Assembly: GCA_947496715.1 (NCBI GenBank) | Contig: CANMDT010000019.1 | Location: 1-38,196 of the forward strand | Reading direction: 5' to 3' | Origin: Myxococcales bacterium | GTDB lineage: Bacteria; Myxococcota_A; Bradymonadia; REDH01 | DNA length: 38,196 nt | Part shown: positions 1 through 11,800 of the stretch, one piece after another | Position numbering within the stretch: the stretch's first letter is position 1 | Layout: every line of letters starts with the position of its first letter | Made by a program: the position numbers and the translations under genes | Notes under the pieces: generated by a model | The model's input: only the letters and a program-made list of their open reading frames with translations | Told to the model about the DNA's origin: nothing | The model's database searches: none

Positions 1-2
1 CC

Positions 3-845
3 CCGGCCTCCGGGCAGGCTCCTGCCTATGGCGCGCCCGCTCCGGCCTACGGACAGGCCCCGGCATACGGGGCGCCCGCGCCGGCCTACGGACAGGCTCC
101 GGCCTATGGCGCGCCCGCGCCGGCCTACGGACAGGCTCCGGCCTATGGCGCGCCCGCACCGGCCTACGGACAGGCTCCGGCCTATGGCGCGCCCGCACCG
201 GCCTACGGTCAGGCTCCGGCCTATGGCGCGCCCGCGCCGGCCTACGGACAGGCTCCGGCCTATGGCGCGCCCGCGCCGGCCTACGGACAGGCTCCGGCCT
301 ATGGCGCGCCCGCGCCGGCCTACGGTCAGGCTCCGGCCTATGGCGCGCCCGCGCCGGCCTACGGTCAGGCTCCGGCCTACGGACAGGCACCTGCCTATGG
401 CGCGCCCGCACCTGCCTATGGGGCGCCCGCACCTGCCTACGGTCAGGCTCCGGCCTATGGCGCGCCCGCACCCTCCTACAGCGCGCCCGCACCCTCCTAC
501 AGCGCGCCCGCACCCTCCTACAGCGCGCCCGCACCCTCCTACAGCGCGCCCGCACCCTCCTACGGCGCGCCCGCACCCTCCTACAGCGCGCCCGCTCCGA
601 ACGCAGGATACCCCTCCGCGAACTACACGCCGCCCGGCCAGCTTCCCATGGCGGAGCCCGCGCCTGAGCCGGCGGTGCCTGACATCTACGGCGACCTGAT
701 GGAGGAGCCGAGCGAGTCGTTCCTGAACAAGCCCGTCGTCTGGTACTCGGCGGCAGGCGTGGTCGCCGCGACCGTCCTCACGGTGGTCCTGATGCAGCCC
801 GAAGATGCGCCCGCCACAACGGCGCGCCCCATCCTTTCTTGGTAA
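3..845 (+). CDS. Pro/Ala/Tyr/Gly-repeat protein with C-terminal membrane helix, 5'-truncated
   Basis: The frame is open from the window edge and ends at TAA 843-845, showing 280 residues; the true start lies outside the window. Nearly the whole visible part is low complexity: nine copies of a 13-residue unit (GQAPAYGAPAPAY), then six copies of a 7-residue unit (APAPSYS or APAPSYG). The last 65 residues are normal sequence: an acidic stretch (DIYGDLMEEPSESF), a single hydrophobic helix (VVWYSAAGVVAATVLTVVLM) and a short tail. The repeat is probably an extended, disordered arm attached to one membrane helix near the C-terminus. ATG 648 lies in frame and would give only the 65-residue tail, but the continuous frame upstream makes it an internal Met. 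The Kelch lipoprotein gene starts 20 bp downstream, so co-transcription is likely. No enzymatic domain is visible and I do not know its function. The +1 frame of the repeat is also open and encodes an Arg/Pro-rich shadow. Confidence 0.75.
   Translation, partial: PASGQAPAYGAPAPAYGQAPAYGAPAPAYGQAPAYGAPAPAYGQAPAYGAPAPAYGQAPAYGAPAPAYGQAPAYGAPAPAYGQAPAYGAPAPAYGQAPAYGAPAPAYGQAPAYGAPAPAYGQAPAYGQAPAYGAPAPAYGAPAPAYGQAPAYGAPAPSYSAPAPSYSAPAPSYSAPAPSYSAPAPSYGAPAPSYSAPAPNAGYPSANYTPPGQLPMAEPAPEPAVPDIYGDLMEEPSESFLNKPVVWYSAAGVVAATVLTVVLMQPEDAPATTARPILSW
12..362 (+). repeat. 39-bp tandem repeat, nine copies, in frame
   Basis: Units begin with GG(A/T/G)CAGGC at 12, 51, 90, 129, 168, 207, 246, 285 and 324. The spacing is exactly 39 bp (13 codons) and the units differ at only a few third positions. 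A degenerate continuation runs to 461. Such close similarity points to recent expansion by slippage or unequal crossing-over, so copy number may vary between strains. Confidence 0.9.
462..587 (+). repeat. 21-bp tandem repeat, six copies, in frame
   Basis: A unit of seven codons (APAPSYS, once APAPSYG) starts at 462, 483, 504, 525, 546 and 567. It directly follows the 39-bp array and seems to derive from the GAPAPAY part of the longer unit. Confidence 0.9.
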
Positions 846-865
846 CCGAAGCTCGGAGACTCACG

Positions 866-2632
866 ATGGCATCTTTCCAGTCGGCTCCTGCGAGCCGTAT
901 CCTCGCGCTGACGCTGTTTGCTGCCGCAACTGCGGCTGGCTGCGGCGAAGAGGCCGCACCGGCCGCGCCCAATCTCTTCATCTACGGTCCGGGTGGCTTC
1001 GCCTCGTTTGGAAACGACGCGGTCGTTCCCTCCGAACTCGCAGTTCAGACCTACGACGGCACCGCTCTCCTGCAGTATACGCCCAGCGATTTCTCGGCCG
1101 ACGATGGAGGCTCGCTCACGATTCCCTCCATCGATCTTTCGGGCAACACCTGGATGAGTGTCGAGGGCTTCAACAGCGATGGTACCGTCTGGCTTGGAAG
1201 CTCGCCGTTTATGTCGGTGGATGGTGCGGCGGTGCCAGGCACGATCCCTGTCTTTACCGGGCCGCCGAACCGCTTCTTCTCTGCCTACGATATCGGCTAC
1301 GGCGACAACTTCGACCCCATCTCTGTCTCGATGAATGGGCAGCTCGTCGGCCGTACAAGCCAGTTTGCAGAGAGCGCCGGTCGTGCAGGCGCAGCCATCG
1401 CGCAGGCTCCCGGCGGGAAGGGCTACTACGTTGTCGGCGGCGCCTCCTACAGCGCCGGAGCGCTCAGCAATCTGAGCGGCAACATCGAGTGGTACGATCC
1501 CTACGATGGCCGCTTCAAGCTGGTGACGGAGAAGGGCTGCGACGGGGAACCCGTGGACTGCGCGGTCAAGCTCGACAGCCCGCGCGCCTTCCACTCGGCG
1601 AACATCATCAGCGGCGGCCGGCTCTTCGTTGCTGGCGGCCTCACGACGGGCGCTTCGGGGCCCGAGGCAACCGCGAGCATCGAGGTCTTCACGGTCTCCG
1701 GTGCCACTGCAGAGCGGGTGAATTCTGGCGTTCCGTTCGAGCTCCTGACCCCCAGGGCCTTCCACACGGCGACGCTCTTTGACGACGGCTCGCTCCTCTT
1801 TGTGGGTGGCTTCTCGGGCTCCGCCGCGGCGCCTGGAACCTTCCCCACGATGCTTGAGTTCTGGGATCCTCGGAATGCCAGCGACATGCAGGAGTCGGCA
1901 ACCCCGCTCAACAAGGCGCGCGCGATGCACAGCGCCACCTACATCGCGCAGCGGGGTCACGGCCTGCTGGTGGTCGGCGGCCGGACCAATACCGAAGTGG
2001 TGAGCGATGCCGCCATCATCTACAAGCAGAAGAATGCAGAAGACTTTTCTATCCAGATTTGGTCTGTGGGCAGCTGCGCCGAAGGCTCTTCGCTCTGCCG
2101 GTGGGGTCATACGGCCACACGTGTGAACTGTTCCACAGAGATGCCGCGGGTCATGTTCACGGGTGGTTATGCTGCGATTGGCACGGGCGCGAACAGCCTG
2201 TTTGTGGGCGCCTCGCCCATCGAGACCATAGGCATCTTCGACACGGCTTGGCTCTTGGCTGCGGTGCCGGTGCCCGCTGTCTTCACGCGGAATGCAGTTC
2301 TCGCTGCCGACCCCGGGCTCGCCGTCGGCTTCGGTTCGAGTGCGGCGTTTACGCTGAGAAACATTGTGAACGAGCTCTCCGTCACCGACTTTGTCGTCGC
2401 GGGCGGTCTCGACGCATCGGGCAACCCTGTCGCCACGGGGCGGCGCATCTCGGTGGACTACGGCACCTGCGAGCCCACCTCTTCTGTTGCTGCCGACCTG
2501 ACCACGCCGAGGGCCTTTGCAACGGGCCTGCGCAACGAGGGTCAGGCGCTCATCTTCGTCGGAGGAGCGGGCGGCGCCACAGGCGCGGCCGACTGGTTCT
2601 ACGGCGACAACTTCAAGTTCGCGACGAACTAG
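866..2632 (+). CDS. Kelch-repeat (beta-propeller) lipoprotein
   Basis: This encodes a 588-residue putative lipoprotein. ATG 866 is chosen because GGAG lies at 855-858 with 7-nt spacing and the signal peptide starts there (MASFQSAPASRILALTLF). A TTG at 839 would add nine residues and overlap the previous gene. The signal ends in AATAAGC; the lipobox is weak because Ala rather than Leu is at -3. The mature part carries a series of Kelch-like motifs in which an R/G-x-x-H-(S/T)-A strand is followed by a hydrophobic strand and GG: SPRAFHSANIISGGRLFVAGG, TPRAFHTATLFDDGSLLFVGG, KARAMHSATYI with LLVVGG, WGHTATRV with VMFTGG, and TPRAFATGL with LIFVGG. A less clear copy lies near 1375-1460. Five to seven such units would build one beta-propeller. 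Propellers of this kind usually bind proteins or glycans; no catalytic residues are evident. Its position directly before the giant barrel protein suggests a partner at the cell surface. Confidence 0.8.
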   Translation: MASFQSAPASRILALTLFAAATAAGCGEEAAPAAPNLFIYGPGGFASFGNDAVVPSELAVQTYDGTALLQYTPSDFSADDGGSLTIPSIDLSGNTWMSVEGFNSDGTVWLGSSPFMSVDGAAVPGTIPVFTGPPNRFFSAYDIGYGDNFDPISVSMNGQLVGRTSQFAESAGRAGAAIAQAPGGKGYYVVGGASYSAGALSNLSGNIEWYDPYDGRFKLVTEKGCDGEPVDCAVKLDSPRAFHSANIISGGRLFVAGGLTTGASGPEATASIEVFTVSGATAERVNSGVPFELLTPRAFHTATLFDDGSLLFVGGFSGSAAAPGTFPTMLEFWDPRNASDMQESATPLNKARAMHSATYIAQRGHGLLVVGGRTNTEVVSDAAIIYKQKNAEDFSIQIWSVGSCAEGSSLCRWGHTATRVNCSTEMPRVMFTGGYAAIGTGANSLFVGASPIETIGIFDTAWLLAAVPVPAVFTRNAVLAADPGLAVGFGSSAAFTLRNIVNELSVTDFVVAGGLDASGNPVATGRRISVDYGTCEPTSSVAADLTTPRAFATGLRNEGQALIFVGGAGGATGAADWFYGDNFKFATN

Positions 2633-2637
2633 GCTCC

Positions 2638-2660
2638 GCGGCGGAATGTGCTGCCGCCGC
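2638..2660 (+). other. GC hairpin after the Kelch gene
   Basis: Perfect 7-bp arms GCGGCGG (2638-2644) and CCGCCGC (2654-2660) enclose a 9-nt loop, 6 nt after the stop codon. No T-run follows, so it could protect mRNA or cause pausing but is not a convincing intrinsic terminator. Confidence 0.35.
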
Positions 2661-2860
2661 AGGAATCTTCGGCACTGGTGCAAAGTGTTGCCGCTCGATC
2701 GGCAATACACTACGCGACATAACCCCAACCGAGGGGCGGCATGGCCGCTTGCAGGGCGGGGAAACTTCGCGTTCGCAGCGCTCGGGCAAGGCTCTCAAAT
2801 GGGGGTCGGAGAATCCCGCGGTGCGGCCCATTCTTGCGCGCAACGAACCCGGGTAACGCC

Positions 2861-5800
2861 ATGCGGTCAAACTTCTCGCTTCGCTCTCACTCTCCTCCGC
2901 ACGTTTTGCTGAGGGCGCTGGCGATTGTTCTCTTTGTTGCGGGGCTGGTTCCTGCGCAGGCCAACGCAGTTGTCGCGGGCGCCCGTCCGGCCGCCTTCCA
3001 GAACTACTCGGTCTTCGGAGATTACAACGTCATCGGCAACACGATGATGTCGAACACCGCTTCGTCGCCGTTGGTCAACAGCGTCCTGCTGACCTCCTCG
3101 TCGAGCGATGTCTCGGGTGTGCCGACGAGCGCGGCAATCGAGGGGGCCTACCTCTTCTGGACCGGCAGCACCGACCCGGCGGTCGGAACAGACCAGAGCG
3201 TGAGTTTGCAGCTCGCCAACGGCCGGACGGCGACGGTCAACGCCGACACCTGCCGCACGCTGAGCGTCGATGTGGGCGGCGGCACCGTGGACTACTTCTA
3301 CTGCCGCGCCGACGTTTCGGCGCTGCTCACCGCCAATCCAGGCGCAGCGGGCGGCCCCAACGGCCGCTACACGGTGAGCGGCCTGTCGGCGCTTCGTGGC
3401 CAGCTCAACGGCGGCGGCACCTGCATCAATCCCAACTGCCAGGCCTTCTTTGGTGCCTGGTCGATGGTCACCATCTGGTCGAGCGCTTCGGAGACAACGC
3501 TCCGCGATGTCAGCCTCTTCGACGGCTTCCGCGCTGTCGACGAGACCAACGCCTCGGCTGGTATCGACACCTATTCACTGACCGGCTTCACGGTCGCCTC
3601 GCCCCCCAACGCCCGCTTCACCGTTTTTGCCCTTGAGGGCGATGCGGTGCTCGGCGTTCCGCCGCAGGATGTAGACGGCACGGCGCCCTGCACCACCTGC
3701 TTCGATTACATCAAGTTCAACGGAACGAAGCTCTCCAATGCTTCAAATCCCGCGAACAATGCCTTCAACTCAACCATCCCGACGGGTTCGGTACTGGGCG
3801 TCGACATCGATACCTACGATGTCAGTTCGCTGGTCACAGCCGGCGCAACCTCGGCGGCCATTGAGATTGGCTCGGGTGATGGCAACACCGCGACGGGGCA
3901 GAACAATGGCTCCGGCGGAGGCGAGCTCTTCATCGTCGGCTTCAACATCATCTCGGTGAACCGGGCGGCACCCAGCTTCCGCACCTCGACGACGCGCAAG
4001 TCGGTCGTGCCGACGACGGCCGCGCCGGGCGACATCCTCTTCTACACCATCGACGTGACCAACGACGGCTCAGCCAACGGCACCAACGTCATCGTCCGCG
4101 ACACCATCCCCGCCAACACCACCTACATCGCCGGCTCAACCCTGCTCGATGATGTGCTGGTCCCCGATGTCTCCGGCCGCTCCGCCATCGTTGGCGGCCT
4201 CAACGTTGGAACGATTCCTCCGACCGGCGACAACAGCCGACGCATCACCTTCCGCGTCCAGGTCAACGCGGGTGTCACCAGCGGCACCCTCATCAACAAC
4301 AGCGCAAACATCTCCGCTGCCGAACTCACCGAGGTGCAGCCGACCAACACGGTTACGACCACGATAACGTCGCCCGCAGTTCGGACGCCGACAAAGACCT
4401 TCCTCGACCTCAACGGCGGGCAGGTCGAGCCCGGCGATGCCATCACCTACACGGTCTCCATCCTCAAGGATGCGACCCAGTCGGTCACCGGGCTCGTCTT
4501 CCAGGACGACATCACCCCCTTCGCCAACCTGCTCACCGTGAGTGCGGGAGGCTTCACCGACGAGAGCCTGCTGGCGGGCGGCACGAACGGCACCGGACTG
4601 GTAAAGATCTCGGGCATCAGCAGCCCCATCGGCTCCGACCGGGTGACGCTCTCCTTCACTGTCCGCATCAAGACGGTCGCCGACCTCATCGCGGCGGGCG
4701 TGACATCGGCTGCCATCGACGGCCTTCTCATCTCGAACCAGGGCCAGATCACGGCGCCCTTCCTGTCGTCGCCGAAGCTGACCGATGACCCGACGACGGC
4801 GGCCGCCATCGATGCCACCAACTTCTCGCTCTCGGCTGCGGTCAACTTCGACAACACCTCGACCTTCAAGACCATCACCGACCTCAACGGCGGCTTTGCG
4901 TTGCCCGGCGATGCGGTGCAGTATGTTATCAGCGTGCGAAACGATGGCTCGGTCGCGGGTGAGATAGACATCACCGATGACCTGCCGGCCAACCTCACCG
5001 GCGCCTCGCTCGCCGCGGCCGTCGCAGGCGTGACGCTCCGGCCGGCGCCTGTGGGTGCCAACGGCACGGGACGCATCGAGGCCTTCGGGCTCTCCGTCGC
5101 CGCCGACTCCACGGTCACCATCCGCATCAACGCCACCATCGCCGCCGCCGCCCCGAACGGTGCCAGCCTGCGCAACACGGCCCAGCTGACGGTCATCGAT
5201 TTCCCCGACCAGTCGCAGGCGCTGCAGAGCCAGGAGCTCCTCGTTACCTCCGGCCCCGACTTCACCAACGCCACCAAAGCGGTCTCGGGAGGTACGGGTG
5301 GATTTGAGCCCGGCGATGTCGCCACCTTTACGATCACGGCCACCAACAACGGTGTCACGGCTGGCGCCAATGTCGTCGTTACGGATCTCATCGACAGCCG
5401 CTTCACCGCCATCACGCCGGCCAACGGCGGTACCTACAACGCAGCCACCCGCACCATCACCTGGAACGTGGGCGCGGTTGCCTTGGGCGCCAGTTTCACC
5501 GTCGGCTTCACCGCCCGCATCGCTGTTACGGTGCCCAACGGGACCACCATCAGCAACCAGGCCTCGATCACCGCCACCGGCCTGACCGCGCCAGTGCTCA
5601 CCGACGACCCCGCCACCGTTGCGACCGATGACCCCACCACGCTCCTGGTGCAGGCGGTGCCAGCACTCACACTCACCAAGTCGGTCACCGACCTCAACGG
5701 CGGCGCCTTCGAGCCGGGCGACACCGTCCGCTACACGCTGGCCCTCAATAACGCAGGACGGGCGGCGGCAACAGGCGTCATCATCCGTGACCCGCTCCCG

Positions 5801-8800
5801 GCAGCGACCTTCACCGGCATCTCGGCCTCGTCGGGCGGCACGCTTGCTGGCACCGCCGTCACCTGGAACGCCACCACCACGCCTGCGCTCGCCTCGGTCG
5901 ACCCCGGCGAGACCGTCACGCTGACCCTCGATGCGACCCTGCTGGCAACGGTCGTCGACGGCTCCACCGTCTCCAACCAGGCGGCACTCACGGGCGCGCC
6001 GGCCCAGACACTCTCCAGCGATGATCCGACCACAACGGCTGCCGCAGACCCGACCACCTTCACCATCAACGCCTCGGCCGAGCTGTCGGTCGCAGAGAAG
6101 AGCTTCGTTGACGCCAATGGCGGCGAGCCGCAGCCCGGCGACACCATCACCTGGACGATCCGCCTCGTGAACACGGGCAGCGGTCCCGCCCGCGACGTGG
6201 TCATCACCGACATTGTCGATGCCAGCCTCACCAACGTGAATGCTGCCCCCGAAGGCTTCTTCGACACAGCGACGCGCACCATCTCATGGACGCTTGCAGA
6301 CACCATCGCGGCAGGCGCGGAGCGCACCGTCGCCTTCACCTCGGTCATCCGCACAGGCTTGGCAGACGGGACCGTCATCTCGAACCAGGCGACCATTGAG
6401 AGTCCCGACCTGACCGCAGCCGTTGTCACGGACGACCCGGCGACTGCCACCGCTGCGGATGCGACAAGGCTCATCGTCGTGAGCCAGCCCGACTTTGCCA
6501 CCTCCACCAAGGGGGTCGTCTCGGTCTCGGGTGCAGCAGACTTCGAGCCCGGTGACGAGGTACTCTACACCATCACTGTCACCAACACGGGCACCGAAAA
6601 CGCGGCCAACGTAACCGTCAGGGACGCGGTCGATACGGCGTCGCTTACCTCCTTGGTCATCGGAAATGGCGGCACCCAGTCCGGGAGCACCATCACCTGG
6701 ACCATCCCCGCACTCGCTGTCGGCGCCTCTACCCAGGTGGGCTTCCGCGCAACCATCGCCTTCCCGCTCGCCGATGGCACCATCGTCAGCAACCAGGCCT
6801 TCATCAGCAACGCCGATGTGGCTGCAACCCCGACCGATGACCCGACAACGGCCGACCCCGCCGACCCGACGGTCTTCACCGTCGTTTCACGGCCCGACCT
6901 CTCCTTCAGCACCAAGAGCTTCGTCGACGCGAACGGCCTGCCGGCCGTCCCCGGCGACGCCATCGACTACCTCATCGTCATCATCAACAACGGCTCTGCG
7001 CCCGCAACCAATGTTGTGGTGACCGACCTCATCAACGCCAACTTCGCGACCGTCGAGCCCGGCTCTGGGGTCTTCAACACCGCGACGCGCACCCTCCGCT
7101 GGGACGCCACCACGGTGCCCGCACTCGCCTCCGTGGGCGTGGGCGAAGCCGCTGCGGTTCGCCTCACCTTCCGCGGCATCTTGGCGACCGCCATCGACAA
7201 CGCCACGGTCATCTCGAACCAGGCGCAGTTCGCGTCGGATCAGGGCAACTTCCTCTCCGACGACCCGACCACGGCGGCCACCGGCGACACCACCAACTTC
7301 CAGATTGTCTCGGGCGCCGACTTCGGCAGCTCCATCAAGTTGGTGAGCGCTCCGGGCCCGCTCGGCTACCGGCCCGGCGACACCGTCACCTACTCCATCC
7401 GCGTCTCCAACACCGGAACAGCCGCCGCCCGCTCAGCCGTCGTGACCGACTCGCTCCCCGCCAACCTGACCTTCGTCTCGGCGACCCAGGGCGGCCTGCT
7501 CCGCGGTGGCGTCGTGACCTGGAACGGCACGACGACCCCTTCGCTCAACAGCGTTGCCGTCGGCGGCGCTGTCGACCTTCAGGTGGTTGCACAGATCAAC
7601 GCAAATCTGGCCAACGGAACCATCATCGCCAACCAGGCGCAGCTCACGGCGACGAGCTTCGCAGCCCCGCAGCCCACAGACGACCCGACCACCACCCCGG
7701 CAGACGATGCCACCGCCTTCACGGTCACCTCGTCGGCCAATCTCTCGACCAGCACCAAGGCGGTTCTCGACGAGGATGGCGACGGCATCTTCGAGCCCGG
7801 CGACACCGTTCTCTACTCCATTGTCGTGACCAACACGGGTGACGCTCCGGCCGCCAACGTGGTGGTGCGTGACCCTGTTGCCATCGCCTCGCTCGACAAC
7901 ATCACCGTTCTCAACGGCGGTACCTTCGCCACCAACACCATCACCTGGAGCGGCGCGACGACGCCTGCCCTCGCGAGCGTTGCGGCTGGTCCAGCCGGTG
8001 CCGTGACCGTACGTTTCCGCGCCCGGATCAAGGCGGGAACGGTCAACGCCACCGCCATCGCCAACCAGGCCTTCATCGCCGCGGCCGGTACCGCAGAGGT
8101 GCCCACCGACGACGCTGCAAACGGCCTCGGCGATGACAACGCCACCATCTTCAACGTGGTTGCGCAGCCCCGCCTCGACACCGCCACCAAGGTCGTTACC
8201 GACCTCAACGGCGGCGCGGTTCAGGAGGGCGACACCGTCGAATACACCATCACCATCGCCAACACTGGCACCGAGCCGGCGCAGGGCGTCGTGGTTCGCG
8301 ACCCGATCCCCACCCAACTCACCGACGTGACCGTTGTGGGCGGCACGCTCGTCGGCTCCGCTGCGGTCTGGACCGTCGGCACGCTCGCGCCCGGAGTCAG
8401 CCGCACATTCATCCTGCGTGCGACGATCCGACCCGGCCTGACCGATGGCACCGTCATCTCCAATCAGGCCTTCGTTGAGGTGACCGGCTTCGCGCCCGAG
8501 GTGACCGACAACCCCGTGACGCCCACGGCCAACGACGCCACCACCATCATCGTCGATGCCTTCGGAGACCTCAGCGGTTCCGACAAGGTCGTCGAAGACC
8601 TTAACGGCGGCTTCATCGAGCCCGGCGATACGCTCCGGTATACGATTACGGTCCGCAACGGCGGCCTCGCCGCGGCAGAGCGGGTTGTCGTCACAGACGC
8701 ACTCCCCGCAGCGCTGGCAGCAGGCGCCGTGGCCTCGAGCGGCGGCCGCATCGCCGCCGGCACCGTTACCTGGAACGCGGCGACTACGCCCGCCCTCGCC

Positions 8801-11800
8801 AGCATCGCTGTCGGAGCGCAGGTGCAGCTCACGGTGCAGGTCACCGTGCCAGACACTGCCGTCAGCGGAACCATCTACAGCAACCAGGCCTCGCTCACCG
8901 ATGCGAGCGGCCGTACCGCGGTCACCGACGACCCCGCCACCGCCGCCATCGACGACGCCACGCTCGTCACCGTCTTCTTCCCCGAACTCGCCCTGGCGAC
9001 CAAGTCGGTCGTTGACCTCAACGGCGAGGACGTCGAGCCGCTCGACCGCCTCGAATACACCATCGCCTTCGGAGCCGGCACCGGCCCCGCGCTCACCAAC
9101 GTGCTCGTGACCGATGCCCTCGATGGCCTCCTCACCGACATCGTGGTCGGGCAGGGCGGAACCTTCAACGAGGCCACCCGCACCGTCAGCTGGAGCGCAG
9201 CCACCACCTCGGCGCTCGGCCGTGTGAACACGGGGGCATCTGTCGCGCTGACCTTCCAGGCCACCATCGCCGCCAACGCGCCCGACGCAGCCCTGATCCT
9301 CAACCAGGCGATCCTCGCCTCCGTCGAGGTGCCGAGCGGCACGCTCTCCGACGACCCCAGTACGGCGGAGGCAGACGATGCCACTGCGGTGCTCATCGTC
9401 GCGCCCCCGACGACCGACCTCGGTGCCATAACCAAGGTTGCCACCGACCTCAACGGCGGCCTCCTCGAGCCCGGCGACCGCGTCGCCTACCTCGTCACCA
9501 TCCCCAACGCCGGCCCCGGCCGCTCGATTGGAGGACTGCTCATCGATCCCTCGCCCGAGTATGGCGCGCTTGTCGCCGGCTCGGTGCAGATCAACGGCGT
9601 CGCCATCGCCGATGGCGCGGCACTGCTTGCAACCGGCCTGCCGCTGCCGACAATCGAGCCCGCCGCCCAGGCCACCGTCGCCTTTGAGGTCACCGTCTCG
9701 GCCGATGCGCCCCGCGGCGGACTCCTCTCCAACAGCGCCCTCGTCAGCGACCGCACCGGCGTCGTCTGGCGCTCCGACGACCCGGCCACGCCCGAGTTCG
9801 ACGACCCCACCGACCTCGTCATCGGCGAAGGTGTCGACCTCTCGCGCACCATCAAGGCCTTCACCCTCCAAGACACAGACGGCGACGGCCAGGCCGACGT
9901 CGGAGAGGGCGTTCACTATGTCATCGGCCTCATCAACCGTGGCAACATCGCCGCGACCAACCTGGTGCTCAGCGACCTGCTACCGGCCAACCTCGGCTAT
10001 GTTGCCGGGAGCCTCAAACTCGACACCGTCTCTGCCACCGATGCAGCCGACGGCGACTTCGGCAGCGTGGTCGATGCAGACCTCGAGGTCACCGTCGGCC
10101 GCCTTGAGGCAGGCGACACCCGTGCCATCGAGTTCGATGCAACCATCCTCGCCGGCCCCACCGTGGTGAACCAGGCCTCCATCAACAGCGACCAGGTGCG
10201 GCTCCTCACCGACGACGACGGCAACCCCGCCAACGGCGTCGCCCCGACCGTCGTCATCGTCGGTGCACCGCTTCAGGACGGTGCCCTGCGCAAGACCGTT
10301 TCGGACGCCAACGGCGGCCTTGTCGAGCCCGGCGACACCCTCGTCTACACCATCAACTGGCGCGCCTCGGGCAGCAAGGTGCTCTCCGTCGCTGTCACCG
10401 ACAGCCTTACCGGCCCCGCCGTCTACGGCGCTGTGCTCACCTCCGACGCAGACACCCTCGTCACGCTCGGTCTGCCTGCCAGCAGCATCACCTTCCCCGG
10501 GCTGCAGGCCCGCGAAGAGCGCACCGTCGTCTATGCCGTCCAAGTCGGTGCAGATGCGCAGGTCGGCGACCTGGTCTGCAACAGGCTCGCTGCGGAGGCC
10601 GTCACCACGCCCGACCCCGTCTGCGTCACCGTCGGCGGCCAGATCGGCGTCGCCTCTGTGTCGGGAACCCTCTTCTATGAGCCGGGCGAGACCGATGGCC
10701 TCTTCAGCGAAGGCGACGAAGTCCTCCCGGGCTACGTCGCAGAACTCGAGCCCCGAGCTGGCGGCACGGGTGTAATCCGCCGCGCGGTCGCAGATGCGGA
10801 CGGCAAGTTCGACTTCGGCTCCGTCCCCGCCGGCTCCTACAGCATCGGCGTCTTCGCCGAGGGCGGCTCTGCCGTCGGAACGGGGCGCGTCGGCGACCGA
10901 GACCTCGACCTCGCCAACGGCGGCTCCTCCGTCGACGGCCTCGCGGCCTCCCCCATGGGTGTCCTCTACGGCGCCAAGACCCTGGCACCCGCTTCGGGCC
11001 AGCAGATATTCCTCTACTACGCCGACGATGAGCCCGACTCCCTCCTCGCCGGTCGCAAGATCGACCCTGCACTGCTCGGCCACCCCTCGCAGCAGGGCCA
11101 GCGCATCGGCGCGCGCGGCTTCTACCGCTTCGACCCGCCGCAGGGCCACCTCTACCGCATTGAGGTGGCGACCGCCGGGACGGGGACAGCCTTCCCCTCC
11201 GAACTCTTCCCGCCCGTCCAGCAGGCGCTCGTGGTCGGCAGCCCCGTGCAGGTAGTAACCGGCTCCGATCCGGCCACCCTCGACGATGCCTCGCGCAGGT
11301 ATCACACGCTCCTCGACTGGCGCAGCGACGAGGGCGCGGTCACGCGCAACCACCTCCCGCTCGACCCCTCCGACAGCCGCATCGAACTCACCAAACGGGC
11401 CGATCGCGTCTCTGCCTATGTCGGCGGAATCGTCACCTACACCCTCCGCGTCATCAACCGGTCCAACACCGACATCACCTACGCGCCCGCGCTCCGTCAG
11501 GGCGGCGGTATCCTGCACGACACCCCGCCCGCCGGCTTCCGGCTCGTCGCACGCAGCCCCCACTGGACGCTCCGCCGCGCCGACGGCCGCGTGGTCGAGA
11601 CGGCCGAGGCCAGCGTCACGGGCGAACGGCTCCTCGACTTCGGCCGCAAGGCCTCGGACGGGCTCCAGGCCCCCTTCGATCTCCCGGCCGGCGGCGAACT
11701 CGAACTCAAGTATCAGATGGTCATCGGCAGTTCGATCGAGCCCGGACGCATCTACAAGAACGAGGCAGTCTTCCGCTCCGGCGACGGCGCCACCGCACTC

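Noticed and set aside
12-587. CRISPR-like periodic repeats
   Set aside because: Units are contiguous with no spacers, in frame, and encode low-complexity protein.
28-699. Arg/Pro-rich open frame of 223 residues over the repeat region
   Set aside because: It is the +1 shadow of the 39- and 21-bp repeats. The other frame gives PAYG units, runs on from the window edge and ends in a real membrane helix.
686-2728. 680-residue - strand frame opposite the Kelch gene
   Set aside because: No signal peptide or motif is visible, and the opposite strand encodes clear Kelch repeats with a lipoprotein signal.
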